This document shows positions 9,528-15,804 of a stretch of 20,899 nucleotides of DNA, piece after piece (within the stretch, counting starts at the first letter, position 1; every line of letters begins with the position of its first letter). Position numbers and translations under genes: made by a program. Source of the stretch: Ignavibacteria bacterium. Lineage in GTDB: Bacteria > Bacteroidota > Ignavibacteria > Tepidaquicellales > Tepidaquicellaceae. The notes below the pieces were generated by a model that was given only the letters and a program-made list of their open reading frames with translations, was not told the origin of the DNA and did not search any database. Where the stretch lies: positions 1 through 20,899 of the forward strand of contig JADJTX010000042.1 of the NCBI GenBank assembly GCA_016710985.1. Reading direction: 5' to 3'.

Positions 9528-11570
9528 ATGAACATCAAAAAATTGTTTCCACTGTCTCTATTTTCAATTGTTTCATTTTTCACATTGGTTGCACTTCTCG
9601 GCAGCAATAATTTCAGCAATCAGCATAAGCTAGGCAAAAATCTTTTGTCTGAGATGAATGTAAGTTCCAATGACGAAAAGATACTTGTATGGATCAACCT
9701 TTCGGATAAAGGCTCCAATGTGAACTATATGCTTTCCCATCCTGAATTATATCTCACGCAAAAGGCAATCGACAGGAGAAAGAAAGTCAAACCGGCTAAT
9801 GCTTTAGTCGATGTTACAGACTTACCCTTGAACAATGTATATGTTTCCGGTCTGAAAAGCTCCGGCATTGAAATAAAAAATAAGTCCAAATGGTTTAACA
9901 GGGTTTCGTGCTACGCTACAAAAATTCAGATCGAACAGATCATCAATAAAGATTATGTGAACAGAGTTGATCTTGTTATGAAATTTAAAAAGAGTGCAGA
10001 TGATATTGAATTTAAAAAGTCAGATTACATAACAGGACAGGACAATAACGGAAGTACAAACAACGCCAATTATGTTTTGAATTACGGAAGTTCACTTTCT
10101 CAAATGGAACTGATAAATGCTCCGGTTGCGCATGACAGCGGATACAAAGGACAGGGAGTTTTGATTGCTTCTTTCGATGCCGGGTTTGATAATCTTCAGC
10201 ATCCGTCATTTGACTCCATAAGAGCAAGAGGATTACGGACATATGATTTTGTAAATCACGATACTAATGTCGCTAATCAATCCGGGCAGATGGGTGAGGG
10301 TTCACACGGAACAGCGACTCTTTCTTTAGTAGGAGGATACAGACCGGGTAACTTAATTTCTCCTGCATTCAGATCGCGTTATATTTTAGCAAAGACAGAA
10401 AACACAGACAGTGAAACACCGCTTGAAGAAGACAACTGGATAGCAGCAGCGGAATGGGCTGACAGTCTCGGCGCGGATATCATTACCAGTTCGCTTGGAT
10501 ACATTGGAATGGATCAGGGTTCTGTCCGATCGTATGACTGGACATGGATGAACGGTGACAGCTGCATAATAACTATCGGCGCTGATCTTGCCGTCAACAA
10601 AGGAATTGTAGTATGTAACTCTGCAGGCAACGAAGGATTTCATTCAACTCACAATACACTTGTAGCTCCTTCAGACGGGGACAGTGTTATTTGTGTAAGT
10701 TCAGTGAATTCAAACAAGAACAGATCTTCGTTTTCATCAGTAGGATTATCAGTTGACGGAAGAATAAAACCCGATGTATGCGCATTGGGAAATGGTAATA
10801 TAGTTGCACAGTCAGGAGCCGGCAGTACGGGTTATTCATCCGGAAGCGGAACATCATTCTCGTGCCCGATGACAGCAGGAGTTTGCGCAATAATACTCTC
10901 CGCAAATTACAATCTTACACCAATGCAGGTAAGACAGCTCCTCACGCAAACAGCAGACAGCTCATTTGCGCCAAGCAGAAGAAGAGGATGGGGTTTAATA
11001 AATACATGGGAAGCAGTTAAGCTTGCAAAAATAAAAAATCTTAACTTAACATTATTTATCGAGGGGCTTTATAATTCAGTTTCAGACTCTATGATCAGGG
11101 ATACTGTAAGAGTTTATTTAAGAAACAGTAATTCTCCTTTTGGAACAGTTGATTCGTCTAAAGGATATCTAAATTCTGACGGAACTGCATCATTTACATT
11201 TACCAATACTTTAGGAGGAGCAGGCTATTACGTGCAGACAACACATCGCAGCGGACTTGAGACCTGGAGCAAAACACCGCAGAGCTTTGGTCTCAATAAT
11301 CTCATGACTTATAATTTTACTGCAGACTCTTCAAAAGCCTTCGGAAATAATTTAAAGAAGGAAGGTCTGAAGTGGGTAATATACAACGGAGACGTTATTC
11401 CAAACGGAGTGATTGAGCTTGCTGATGTTCTTATGATTTACAATGATGCAGCCGAATTTGTAACGGGTTATCTCAAAACTGATCTTACAGGAGAAAATGT
11501 AGTTGATCTGAACGATATACTTCTGGTTTACAACAATTCAACTGATTTTGTGAGTGTTCACCGTCCGTAG
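9528..11570 (+). CDS. Secreted subtilisin-family (S8) serine protease with dockerin-like C-terminal domain
   Basis: This intact 680-residue gene encodes a subtilase. A signal-like N-terminus (MNIKKLFPLSLFSIVSFFTL) is followed by a propeptide of about 130 residues (KILVWINLSDKG...QKAIDRRKK). The catalytic domain starts near residue 190. The triad is Asp217 (ASFDAGFDNLQHPSF), His260 (GSHGTATLSL) and Ser443 (GSGTSFSCPMTAGV), with oxyanion Asn368 (NSAGNEGF). Residues ~615-680 hold two EF-hand/dockerin-like repeats (NGDVIPNGVIELADVLMIYN and TDLTGENVVDLNDILLVYNN). It lacks a T9SS tail, unlike the other secreted proteins here. It stands alone between array 2 and the repeat-rich gap at 11571. Its frame is unbroken. 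Extracellular protein degradation is the likely role; the dockerin-like tail may bind Ca2+ or a surface partner (inference). Confidence 0.9.
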   Translation: MNIKKLFPLSLFSIVSFFTLVALLGSNNFSNQHKLGKNLLSEMNVSSNDEKILVWINLSDKGSNVNYMLSHPELYLTQKAIDRRKKVKPANALVDVTDLPLNNVYVSGLKSSGIEIKNKSKWFNRVSCYATKIQIEQIINKDYVNRVDLVMKFKKSADDIEFKKSDYITGQDNNGSTNNANYVLNYGSSLSQMELINAPVAHDSGYKGQGVLIASFDAGFDNLQHPSFDSIRARGLRTYDFVNHDTNVANQSGQMGEGSHGTATLSLVGGYRPGNLISPAFRSRYILAKTENTDSETPLEEDNWIAAAEWADSLGADIITSSLGYIGMDQGSVRSYDWTWMNGDSCIITIGADLAVNKGIVVCNSAGNEGFHSTHNTLVAPSDGDSVICVSSVNSNKNRSSFSSVGLSVDGRIKPDVCALGNGNIVAQSGAGSTGYSSGSGTSFSCPMTAGVCAIILSANYNLTPMQVRQLLTQTADSSFAPSRRRGWGLINTWEAVKLAKIKNLNLTLFIEGLYNSVSDSMIRDTVRVYLRNSNSPFGTVDSSKGYLNSDGTASFTFTNTLGGAGYYVQTTHRSGLETWSKTPQSFGLNNLMTYNFTADSSKAFGNNLKKEGLKWVIYNGDVIPNGVIELADVLMIYNDAAEFVTGYLKTDLTGENVVDLNDILLVYNNSTDFVSVHRP

Positions 11571-11754
11571 ATGAATGATTTAAAATGTGGCAAATACTAC
11601 TCAGGAAGCAATAGATGATTTCTATCCGGGTTATGCCGCTCTGTACACGACAAAAAAGGAACACTGATAACATTGATTTATTTCAGGCAATGTTACTGTG
11701 AAGTCACTGATTTCCTCCGTCTGTGGTTCTATAAATTCTTGAATTTCGTCGTCC

Positions 11755-11818
11755 CGGCAGAGTCACTCCCTGTCTGCATTCACAAGACAGAGCAGATTTC
11801 AATGGGAGGACTCTGCCG
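11755..11818 (+). repeat. GAGTC/GACTC-armed hairpin repeat element, copy A
   Basis: CGGCAGAGTC (11755-11764) pairs perfectly with GACTCTGCCG (11809-11818). Nested inside are CTCCC/GGGAG and TGTCT/AGACA. The block AGTCACTCCCT...GGAGGACTCTG recurs inverted at 14784-14839. The outer arms resemble the two hairpins at 14556-14640. This is a REP- or MITE-like dispersed element; the family is not identified. Confidence 0.65.
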
Positions 11819-11947
11819 TGGAAGTGCTTCTGCTTGCAGAGTCCTCCGCTGAAATTTTTTTATTCGAATTATATACTTGAAATACCCTATTTACGATGTT
11901 ATATTTGTATACACCCGCCAAAGTGAACGTCGGCTTCATGCCGTGTG

Positions 11948-11967
11948 TTTAAGCATTATTGCTTAAA
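11948..11967 (-). terminator. Possible hairpin terminator after the DUF3800 gene
   Basis: TTTAAGCA-TTAT-TGCTTAAA is a perfect 8-bp stem ending one base beyond the stop of the minus-strand gene. A second small hairpin, CGGC-TTCAT-GCCG, follows at 11931-11943. No T tract follows on the minus strand, so terminator function is uncertain. Confidence 0.35.
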
Positions 11968-11968
11968 T

Positions 11969-12796
11969 CTAGCTTTGAACGGGTTTTATTTTTTTCAATT
12001 CGAGCGGATTTCTATCATAATAAATAGCCCCCAGATTACCTTTTCTTTTATCATCCAAATCACGGATAATTCTGAAGTCATTTTTTAATAAGTTAAAAAA
12101 CCTGTCTTCCCCTTTTTCAAAAAGTCTTTGAAGCGCCCACAAATAATAATCTATGATTTGAAGGCACGGTTCTTCCGAAGGATATTTAGATATAATATTA
12201 ATCTGCTTATCGGACTTTTTATTTCTAAATGTTTCAAATTCAAGCTGAGCATTTTTAATTGCATTCGCTAATGCCTGTGTTCTGTCAGACTTACCTCTTC
12301 TGGAAAAACAAATATAGTTTTCATCAGCTTTATGAAGATTATTTCTAAATAACACCTTGATCATGTAATCATAAAGCTCATTATCTCTTAATTTTGCTTT
12401 ATGAAATCGAAAATAGTTTTGTGCAAATACTGCAAGGTCGGTCTTTCTTTTTATATCTACATATATTTTAACACCTAACTGCGGCAGCAATTTAAATACT
12501 TCTCTTCTCACTTCCGGTAAATCGTCTTTTGCATGAAAACATATAGCTGTCTTATTATATTTGCTTTGCATCGAAGGGACGTCTTTAAAATAAGGATCTG
12601 AAAGCAGCTGAGATCTTAAATTATTTAATCTAACTGATGCTTCTGAAGGGTTTGAAACAGATGCAGAACCTACCATAAATAAATTCGAAGAACCTTCTTT
12701 TCCTACAATTATTCTTCCCTTTTTATCAAAGAGTGTAAGATCTCCGGCTTCATCTACAAAATAATGCTTTATTTTTGGGGTCACTGTATTATTCAT
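11969..12796 (-). CDS. DUF3800 domain protein
   Basis: This intact 275-residue protein has the DUF3800 hallmark FVDEAGDL near the N-terminus (D15, E16, D19) and the C-terminal helix CLQIIDYYLWALQR with a conserved Asp (D216). DUF3800 proteins are thought to have an RNase H-like fold with acidic active-site residues. They are common in mobile islands and next to restriction or defence genes, but their reaction is unproven. No signal peptide or membrane segment is visible, so it is cytoplasmic. It lies 73 nt downstream of a truncated MazF toxin on the same strand. That places it in a cluster of toxin-antitoxin genes, and a defence or island role is inferred from context. The frame is intact and the length is normal for the family. 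Confidence 0.85.
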   Translation of the reverse strand: MNNTVTPKIKHYFVDEAGDLTLFDKKGRIIVGKEGSSNLFMVGSASVSNPSEASVRLNNLRSQLLSDPYFKDVPSMQSKYNKTAICFHAKDDLPEVRREVFKLLPQLGVKIYVDIKRKTDLAVFAQNYFRFHKAKLRDNELYDYMIKVLFRNNLHKADENYICFSRRGKSDRTQALANAIKNAQLEFETFRNKKSDKQINIISKYPSEEPCLQIIDYYLWALQRLFEKGEDRFFNLLKNDFRIIRDLDDKRKGNLGAIYYDRNPLELKKIKPVQS

Positions 12797-12869
12797 AATT
12801 GTCCGATCATATATTTTTATAAATGTCCTTAATAAATTATAATAAATAACTTTGAATTTGAAAATATAC

Positions 12870-13025
12870 TTATAAGATTGAATCGGGGATGACTGAACTT
12901 ATTGCAGATACTATCAGATCTTCATATTTGTCCTTTGTAGTTGAAATTACAACTGCAGGTCTTACTTTAATATTATTAAGTTCCGAAAACGGAAAAGGAA
13001 CAAGCACAATATCACCGGTCTTCAT
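12870..13025 (-). pseudogene. Truncated MazF/PemK-family toxin
   Basis: A 51-residue product begins MKTGDIVLVPFPFSELNN and continues KVRPAVVISTTKDKYEDLIV, ending SAISSVIPDSIL. This is the N-terminal half of a MazF/PemK endoribonuclease: the GDIVLVPFPFS strand, the conserved RPAVVI segment and the strand after the loop. Family members usually reach about 110 residues, so roughly half is missing after a stop at 12870. Its start codon overlaps the antitoxin stop as ATGA (13022-13025), the usual order for this type of module. It is probably inactive unless an indel hides the rest, and the 70 nt that follow do not obviously encode a MazF C-terminus. Confidence 0.75.
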
Positions 13026-13237
13026 TTTTTATCTCTTAATATATAATCCTGATAAATATTTTCCTTTTCATTATTCCAAAAAGAAAAGGCATCGTCCTGT
13101 GAAGTGAAATTCCTTATTTCTTCATCATTATCAAACTCTTCCAGGAGAGTGATCAGAACTTTATATTTCTTATTTTCAGGAAGGCTTTCAAGAGGAATTA
13201 CATTTTTACCGTCATAAATTCCTTTGATAGCTATCAT
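13022..13237 (-). CDS. Probable antitoxin of the MazF-type module
   Basis: This 71-residue protein starts MIAIKGIYDGKNVIPLESLP, a short beta-hairpin opening typical of small antitoxins that pair with PemK/MazF-like or PIN toxins. It continues KKYKVLITLLEEFDNDEE and an acidic-aromatic C-terminus (DDAFSFWNNEKENIYQDYIL) that would wrap the toxin. It lies directly upstream of the truncated toxin with a 4-nt ATGA overlap. In such modules the antitoxin usually represses its own operon, but I see no clear operator. It is an orphan antitoxin if the toxin is dead. The pairing is well supported by overlap; the exact antitoxin family is not certain. Confidence 0.7.
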   Translation of the reverse strand: MIAIKGIYDGKNVIPLESLPENKKYKVLITLLEEFDNDEEIRNFTSQDDAFSFWNNEKENIYQDYILRDKK

Positions 13238-13503
13238 ATATTTTTAGTTAAGTTTAGTTTACTGTTTATTAATACTTGAATAAACTTATGAATTTTCTAT
13301 TTAAAACTAAATGCTATTCTTATCTGAACCATATTTCTAACATGCAATAACATCATCACAATTTAAACGCCATTACATATTCCTCTTTCACATTGATTTG
13401 GATGCCGGTTCACATTTTATGTACCACCGGTACCGCTGAGTCACTTTAGAAAATTATTGAATTTGATTATGCTGTGAAAATAATTAAATTATTATGAGAC
13501 GAT

Positions 13504-13821
13504 ATGAAGTATTTAGATAAAGACAACTATGAAATTGATTTGACTGAAGACAGGTGGAAACATATTATTTATTTTCATCCAGAAATGGGAGTAGAAATGA
13601 ATTTCATGATAGAAACATTAAAAGAACCTGATTTAGTACAGGCCGGAAATAAGGATGAGATTCTGTCAATTAAAAGATTTGAAAAAACTCCGGTTACATA
13701 TGACAAATTTTGTGTTGTAGTTTATAAAAAGATACCGGAAAAGAAAACAGGTTTTATTATCACTTCCTATTTTTCAAGGAGAATATCTAAGATCAGAAAA
13801 ACATTATGGGAAAAGTATTAG
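13504..13821 (+). CDS. BECR-fold-like nuclease (PBECR-type), putative toxin
   Basis: This 105-residue soluble protein has RWKHIIYFHPEMG near the N-terminus. KEPDLVQAGNKDE, then a strand FCVVVYKKI and GFIITSYFSRR with basic residues to the end complete the pattern. The order (H..I...HPE, PD.V, VVVYK, GFIIT.Y, R-rich tail) is that of small phage-Barnase-EndoU-ColicinE5/D-RelE-like putative RNases found on mobile DNA. The His in HPE and the Tyr/Arg near the C-terminus are candidate active residues (inference). Its 3' end overlaps the DUF2283 gene by 16 nt, so the pair is co-translated. A toxin-like role is inferred from family and context; the family call is moderate. Confidence 0.6.
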   Translation: MKYLDKDNYEIDLTEDRWKHIIYFHPEMGVEMNFMIETLKEPDLVQAGNKDEILSIKRFEKTPVTYDKFCVVVYKKIPEKKTGFIITSYFSRRISKIRKTLWEKY

Positions 13822-14027
13822 AATTAGAAAAAATAATTTTACCGGAAAATAAAAATGTTAACAGTTTCTTTGATAAGGAAGCTGATGTTTTGTATATATC
13901 TTTCGGAGAACCTGTTCATAGTGAAGTTCTTGAAAATGGTTCAGATACAATGATAAGATTTGACCCGGAAACTTTAGAAATCACGGGAGTTACGATTTTA
14001 AATTTTTCGGATAAACTTAAGAATTGA
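13806..14027 (+). CDS. DUF2283 family protein, putative antitoxin partner
   Basis: This 73-residue protein carries the DUF2283 core: FFDKEADVLYISFGEPVHSE, then DTMIRFDPETLEITGVTILN. This is a small beta-rich domain with D-VLYI-F and a later FDPE..EI.G.TIL strand pair. It overlaps the preceding nuclease-like gene by 16 nt. DUF2283 proteins are often encoded next to small toxin-like nucleases, and the pair here has the size and overlap of a toxin-antitoxin module with the toxin first. The ATG at 13806 is the only early start in frame; the core itself begins about residue 18, so a shorter start is possible. Family is clear; antitoxin function is inferred. Confidence 0.75.
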   Translation: MGKVLELEKIILPENKNVNSFFDKEADVLYISFGEPVHSEVLENGSDTMIRFDPETLEITGVTILNFSDKLKN

Positions 14028-14048
14028 TCATAAAATATTTCTTTCTGC

Positions 14049-14162
14049 TTAAAGGGGAAACTTGTGTATTGCCGGATACAATAGCGCGAAAGTTGTCAGT
14101 CTCTGCTGTCCGTCAATGACAACAAGCTGCTTCACTTCCGATGTTCTATACACGCCCTTCAT
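14049..14162 (-). pseudogene. DUF262 (GmrSD/ParB-Srx-like) gene relic
   Basis: A 37-residue frame contains VKQLVVIDGQQRLTTFALLY. The motif VIDGQQRLTT is the signature of DUF262 proteins, the nuclease or nucleotide-binding half of GmrS/GmrD-like type IV restriction enzymes. Normal members exceed 300 residues; here both ends are missing. An AGGAG-like stretch precedes its ATG, but this is likely chance. It is a remnant of a former defence gene. Confidence 0.7.
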
Positions 14163-14180
14163 TATAATGCTCCTGTTTAG

Positions 14181-14215
14181 TCTAAATCCAAAACCTAAGA
14201 TCTAAAATCTATCTT
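14181..14215 (+). repeat. Degenerate 7-bp repeat (CTAAATC-like)
   Basis: The stretch reads TCTAAAT, CCAAAAC, CTAAGAT, CTAAAAT, CTATCTT in consecutive 7-bp steps. It is a short degenerate microsatellite lying just upstream (in minus-strand terms) of the DUF262 relic. Confidence 0.5.
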
Positions 14216-14419
14216 CCTCCGTCCGGTCATAGTTCCGCTGATATACCGGAATAATAAACTGAGTCTTAGTCTGTGATAAAAAACTGTTTAGTGCGGTTTC
14301 GTTTGCTTTTATGGATTGAGTTTAGTTTTACTTTTAAAATTTCTCTTAAAGGATTTTTTATTAAGATTGGGAATTGGAGTAATGTGTGAGAACCGGATAT
14401 TGGGAATATTACAGTTCTT

Positions 14420-14545
14420 TTAAACTTTTACAATATTTAAATCTTTGTATTCAATCAACTTCTTATCGAAAGTGAGAAGAGGTATATTTTTACAAATTGA
14501 AGTCGCTGCTATTAATTGATCAGCCGGGTCCTTATGAAAATTTTG
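14420..14545 (-). pseudogene. vapC: VapC-type PIN domain relic (C-terminal ~41 residues)
   Basis: The frame reads HKDPADQLIAATSICKNIPL followed by LTFDKKLIEYKDLNIVKV and a stop at 14420. This is the C-terminal end of a VapC PIN-domain RNase toxin, including the conserved DP.D..IAA acidic motif and LLT.D. About two-thirds of the gene upstream is gone. Recognisable homology stops near 14545, ten bases before a hairpin element begins at 14556. That suggests the element or a linked rearrangement disrupted the gene. No VapB antitoxin is visible. Confidence 0.75.
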
Positions 14546-14555
14546 TGATTACCCC

Positions 14556-14591
14556 CGTCGGAGTCTCCGGTGTTTTTCCGGGACTCCGACG
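14556..14591 (+). repeat. GAGTC/GACTC-armed hairpin, copy B1
   Basis: CGTCGGAGTC (14556-14565) pairs perfectly with GACTCCGACG (14582-14591), with further CCGG/CCGG pairing toward a T-rich loop. It abuts the VapC relic. Confidence 0.65.
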
Positions 14592-14604
14592 CGTGAACAT
14601 TCAT

Positions 14605-14640
14605 CGGCGGAGTCCCCAAAAGAGCGGGGAGACTCCGCCG
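14605..14640 (+). repeat. GAGTC/GACTC-armed hairpin, copy B2
   Basis: CGGCGGAGTC (14605-14614) pairs with GACTCCGCCG (14631-14640), and inner CCCC/GGGG extends the stem. It lies 13 nt after copy B1, and GCCGTGG at its right edge matches the right edge of copy A (11815-11821). Confidence 0.65.
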
Positions 14641-14671
14641 TGGGTTTTAAAAAATTTATTTAACATAAGAT

Positions 14672-14710
14672 TTCTCTGTGAAACTCTGTGTTCACTGTGC
14701 CTCCGTGGTG
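14672..14710 (+). repeat. Degenerate 9-10-bp CTCTGTG repeat
   Basis: Successive units TCTCTGTGAA, ACTCTGTGTT, CACTGTGCC and TCCGTGGTG form a short degenerate tandem repeat in the gene-free stretch 14546-14887. No gene is credible there: frames across it only read the repeats. Confidence 0.5.
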
Positions 14711-14783
14711 AATTCTTAGTTTTGAGACAATCTCTTCAAAGGGGTGGGGTTGCTTTTCCCCGAAGAGTCTTTCCACTTGCACA

Positions 14784-14839
14784 CAGAGTCCTCCTGGTCA
14801 GATTTAATCAGGTCATTGAAATGCGGTTAGGGAGTGACT
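14784..14839 (-). repeat. Inverted, degenerate copy of the 11755 hairpin element (copy C)
   Basis: Read on the minus strand, AGTCACTCCCT (14839-14829) and GGAGGACTCTG (14794-14784) match the two inner blocks of copy A at 11761-11771 and 11805-11815 exactly, with similar spacing (45 nt from block start to block start here, 44 in copy A). The outer stem is degraded. Confidence 0.55.
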
Positions 14840-14887
14840 TTGCGGAGACGGTAAATAGTCACCTCATCTCCCGGTGATAATTCTTAG

Positions 14888-15574
14888 TTAGATATTTAAT
14901 CCACGTGTAAAATTAAAAGTGTGTTTTTGTAAAGAAATTACATTTTTATATTTTACAGTCTTCCTTAGGTACGTTCCTGAGATAGACAGGAACTTGCCCG
15001 AATGACTCAGGAACACGACCGAGTAATTCAGGAACACGACCGAGTAACTCAGGAACACGACCGAGTAACTCAGGAATACGACTGAGTAACTCAGGAACGC
15101 GCCTGAGTAACTCAGGGATACGACGAGTAACTCAGGAACACGACTGAGTAACACAGGAACACGACTGAATAACTCAGGAATACGACTGAGTAACACAGGA
15201 ACACGACTGAGTAACTCAGGAATACGACTGAGTAACACAGGAACACGACTGAATAACTCAGGAATACGACTGAGTAACTCAGGAACACGACTGAGCAACT
15301 CAGGAACACGACTGAGCAACACAGGAACACGACTGAGCAATTCAGGAACACGACTGAATAACTCAGGAACACGACGGACTATCTCAGAAACACGACGGAA
15401 TAATTCAACAATACGACCAGGTAATTCAGGAATACGACGGGATGAAAAAGGAATACGTTCCGATTGATCTAACTCACAATTTTTTATTCCATAAATTTTG
15501 AAAAAGCTCTCGAACCTGAATCTCTTTGTTTTGATAACGGATTCCGTGAAGTCAGAAATTTCTCTATCAACCAT
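14888..15574 (-). CDS. Open frame over array 3 with non-repetitive N-terminus
   Basis: A 228-codon minus-strand frame begins MVDREISDFTESVIKTKRFR with about 50 non-repetitive residues (FESFFKIYGIKNCELDQSER). It then reads the third array as heptads (ELLSRVP, VLLSRVP). A 20-bp unit at 15121 shifts the reading phase, after which the same repeat reads as LSYSVVF. The phase change without a stop shows how permissive the array is in all frames, which weakens the coding case. The N-terminal part is more gene-like. No family is recognised. Confidence 0.25.
   Translation of the reverse strand: MVDREISDFTESVIKTKRFRFESFFKIYGIKNCELDQSERIPFSSRRIPELPGRIVELFRRVSEIVRRVPELFSRVPELLSRVPVLLSRVPELLSRVPELLSRIPELFSRVPVLLSRIPELLSRVPVLLSRIPELFSRVPVLLSRVPELLVVSLSYSGAFLSYSVVFLSYSVVFLSYSVVFLNYSVVFLSHSGKFLSISGTYLRKTVKYKNVISLQKHTFNFTRGLNI
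15016..15455 (-). repeat. 21-bp tandem repeat array 3 (~21 units)
   Basis: About 21 units of 21 bp (one of 20 bp at 15121-15140), consensus CGA plus CTGAGTAACTCAGGAACA. The core is the dyad CTGAGT-A-ACTCAG. Units 15141, 15183 and 15225 are identical and alternate with AACTCAGGAATA-type units, giving a 42-bp dimer pattern. Units are uniform in the middle and decay at the right edge (15372-15455). Unit length equals arrays 1 and 2; sequence is unrelated. Confidence 0.9.
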
Positions 15575-15609
15575 TATTAAACACCGTGACGGAACAGGAT
15601 TAGATCCTG

Positions 15610-15804
15610 TTGTTTCAGAGATTTGTACTTATAGTTTTGCTGTGGTTATGCAGTATGAATTTTAATAAAAGAACTATAGAATTAAAAATTGAGACTATAC
15701 CGGCTTACCATCCTGAACAATACTCACTTAATCAGTTTCATATATTTCCTTGTGGAGCATCCGGAACATTACGCTCAATCTATCTAAAAATTACATGGGG
15801 ATAA
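15610..15804 (+). CDS. Small unrecognised open frame
   Basis: A 64-codon frame, or 49 codons from the second Met (MNFNKRTIELKIETIPAYHP). It includes NQFHIFPCGASGTLRSIYLK. The segment around PCGASG resembles GAAGVPC in the non-repeat tail beside array 2. It may be a repeat-associated module rather than a gene. No family is recognised. Confidence 0.2.
   Translation: MFQRFVLIVLLWLCSMNFNKRTIELKIETIPAYHPEQYSLNQFHIFPCGASGTLRSIYLKITWG

Larger units (their letters stand above)
11571..11968. other. Gene-free gap holding a hairpin repeat element
   Basis: I see no credible gene in these ~400 bases between two convergent genes. The gap contains the long imperfect palindrome at 11755-11818, an adjoining partial arm (GCAGAGTCCTCC near 11848), and two small hairpins near 11931-11967 next to the stop of the minus-strand gene. 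Confidence 0.6.

Noticed and set aside
10386..10643. 85-codon minus-strand frame inside the S8 gene
   Set aside because: It is opposite an intact, motif-complete protease and has no domain.
11485..11673. 62-codon minus-strand frame
   Set aside because: It overlaps the end of the S8 gene antisense, with Cys/Ser-rich shadow composition.
14497..14877. 126-codon plus-strand open frame
   Set aside because: It reads antisense through the VapC relic, then hairpin arms and the CTCTGTG repeat; the peptide shows no domain.
15112..15372. Second minus-strand open frame in array 3 (LSYSVVF heptads)
   Set aside because: It is the same array read in another phase; open phases are expected for a stop-free 21-bp unit.
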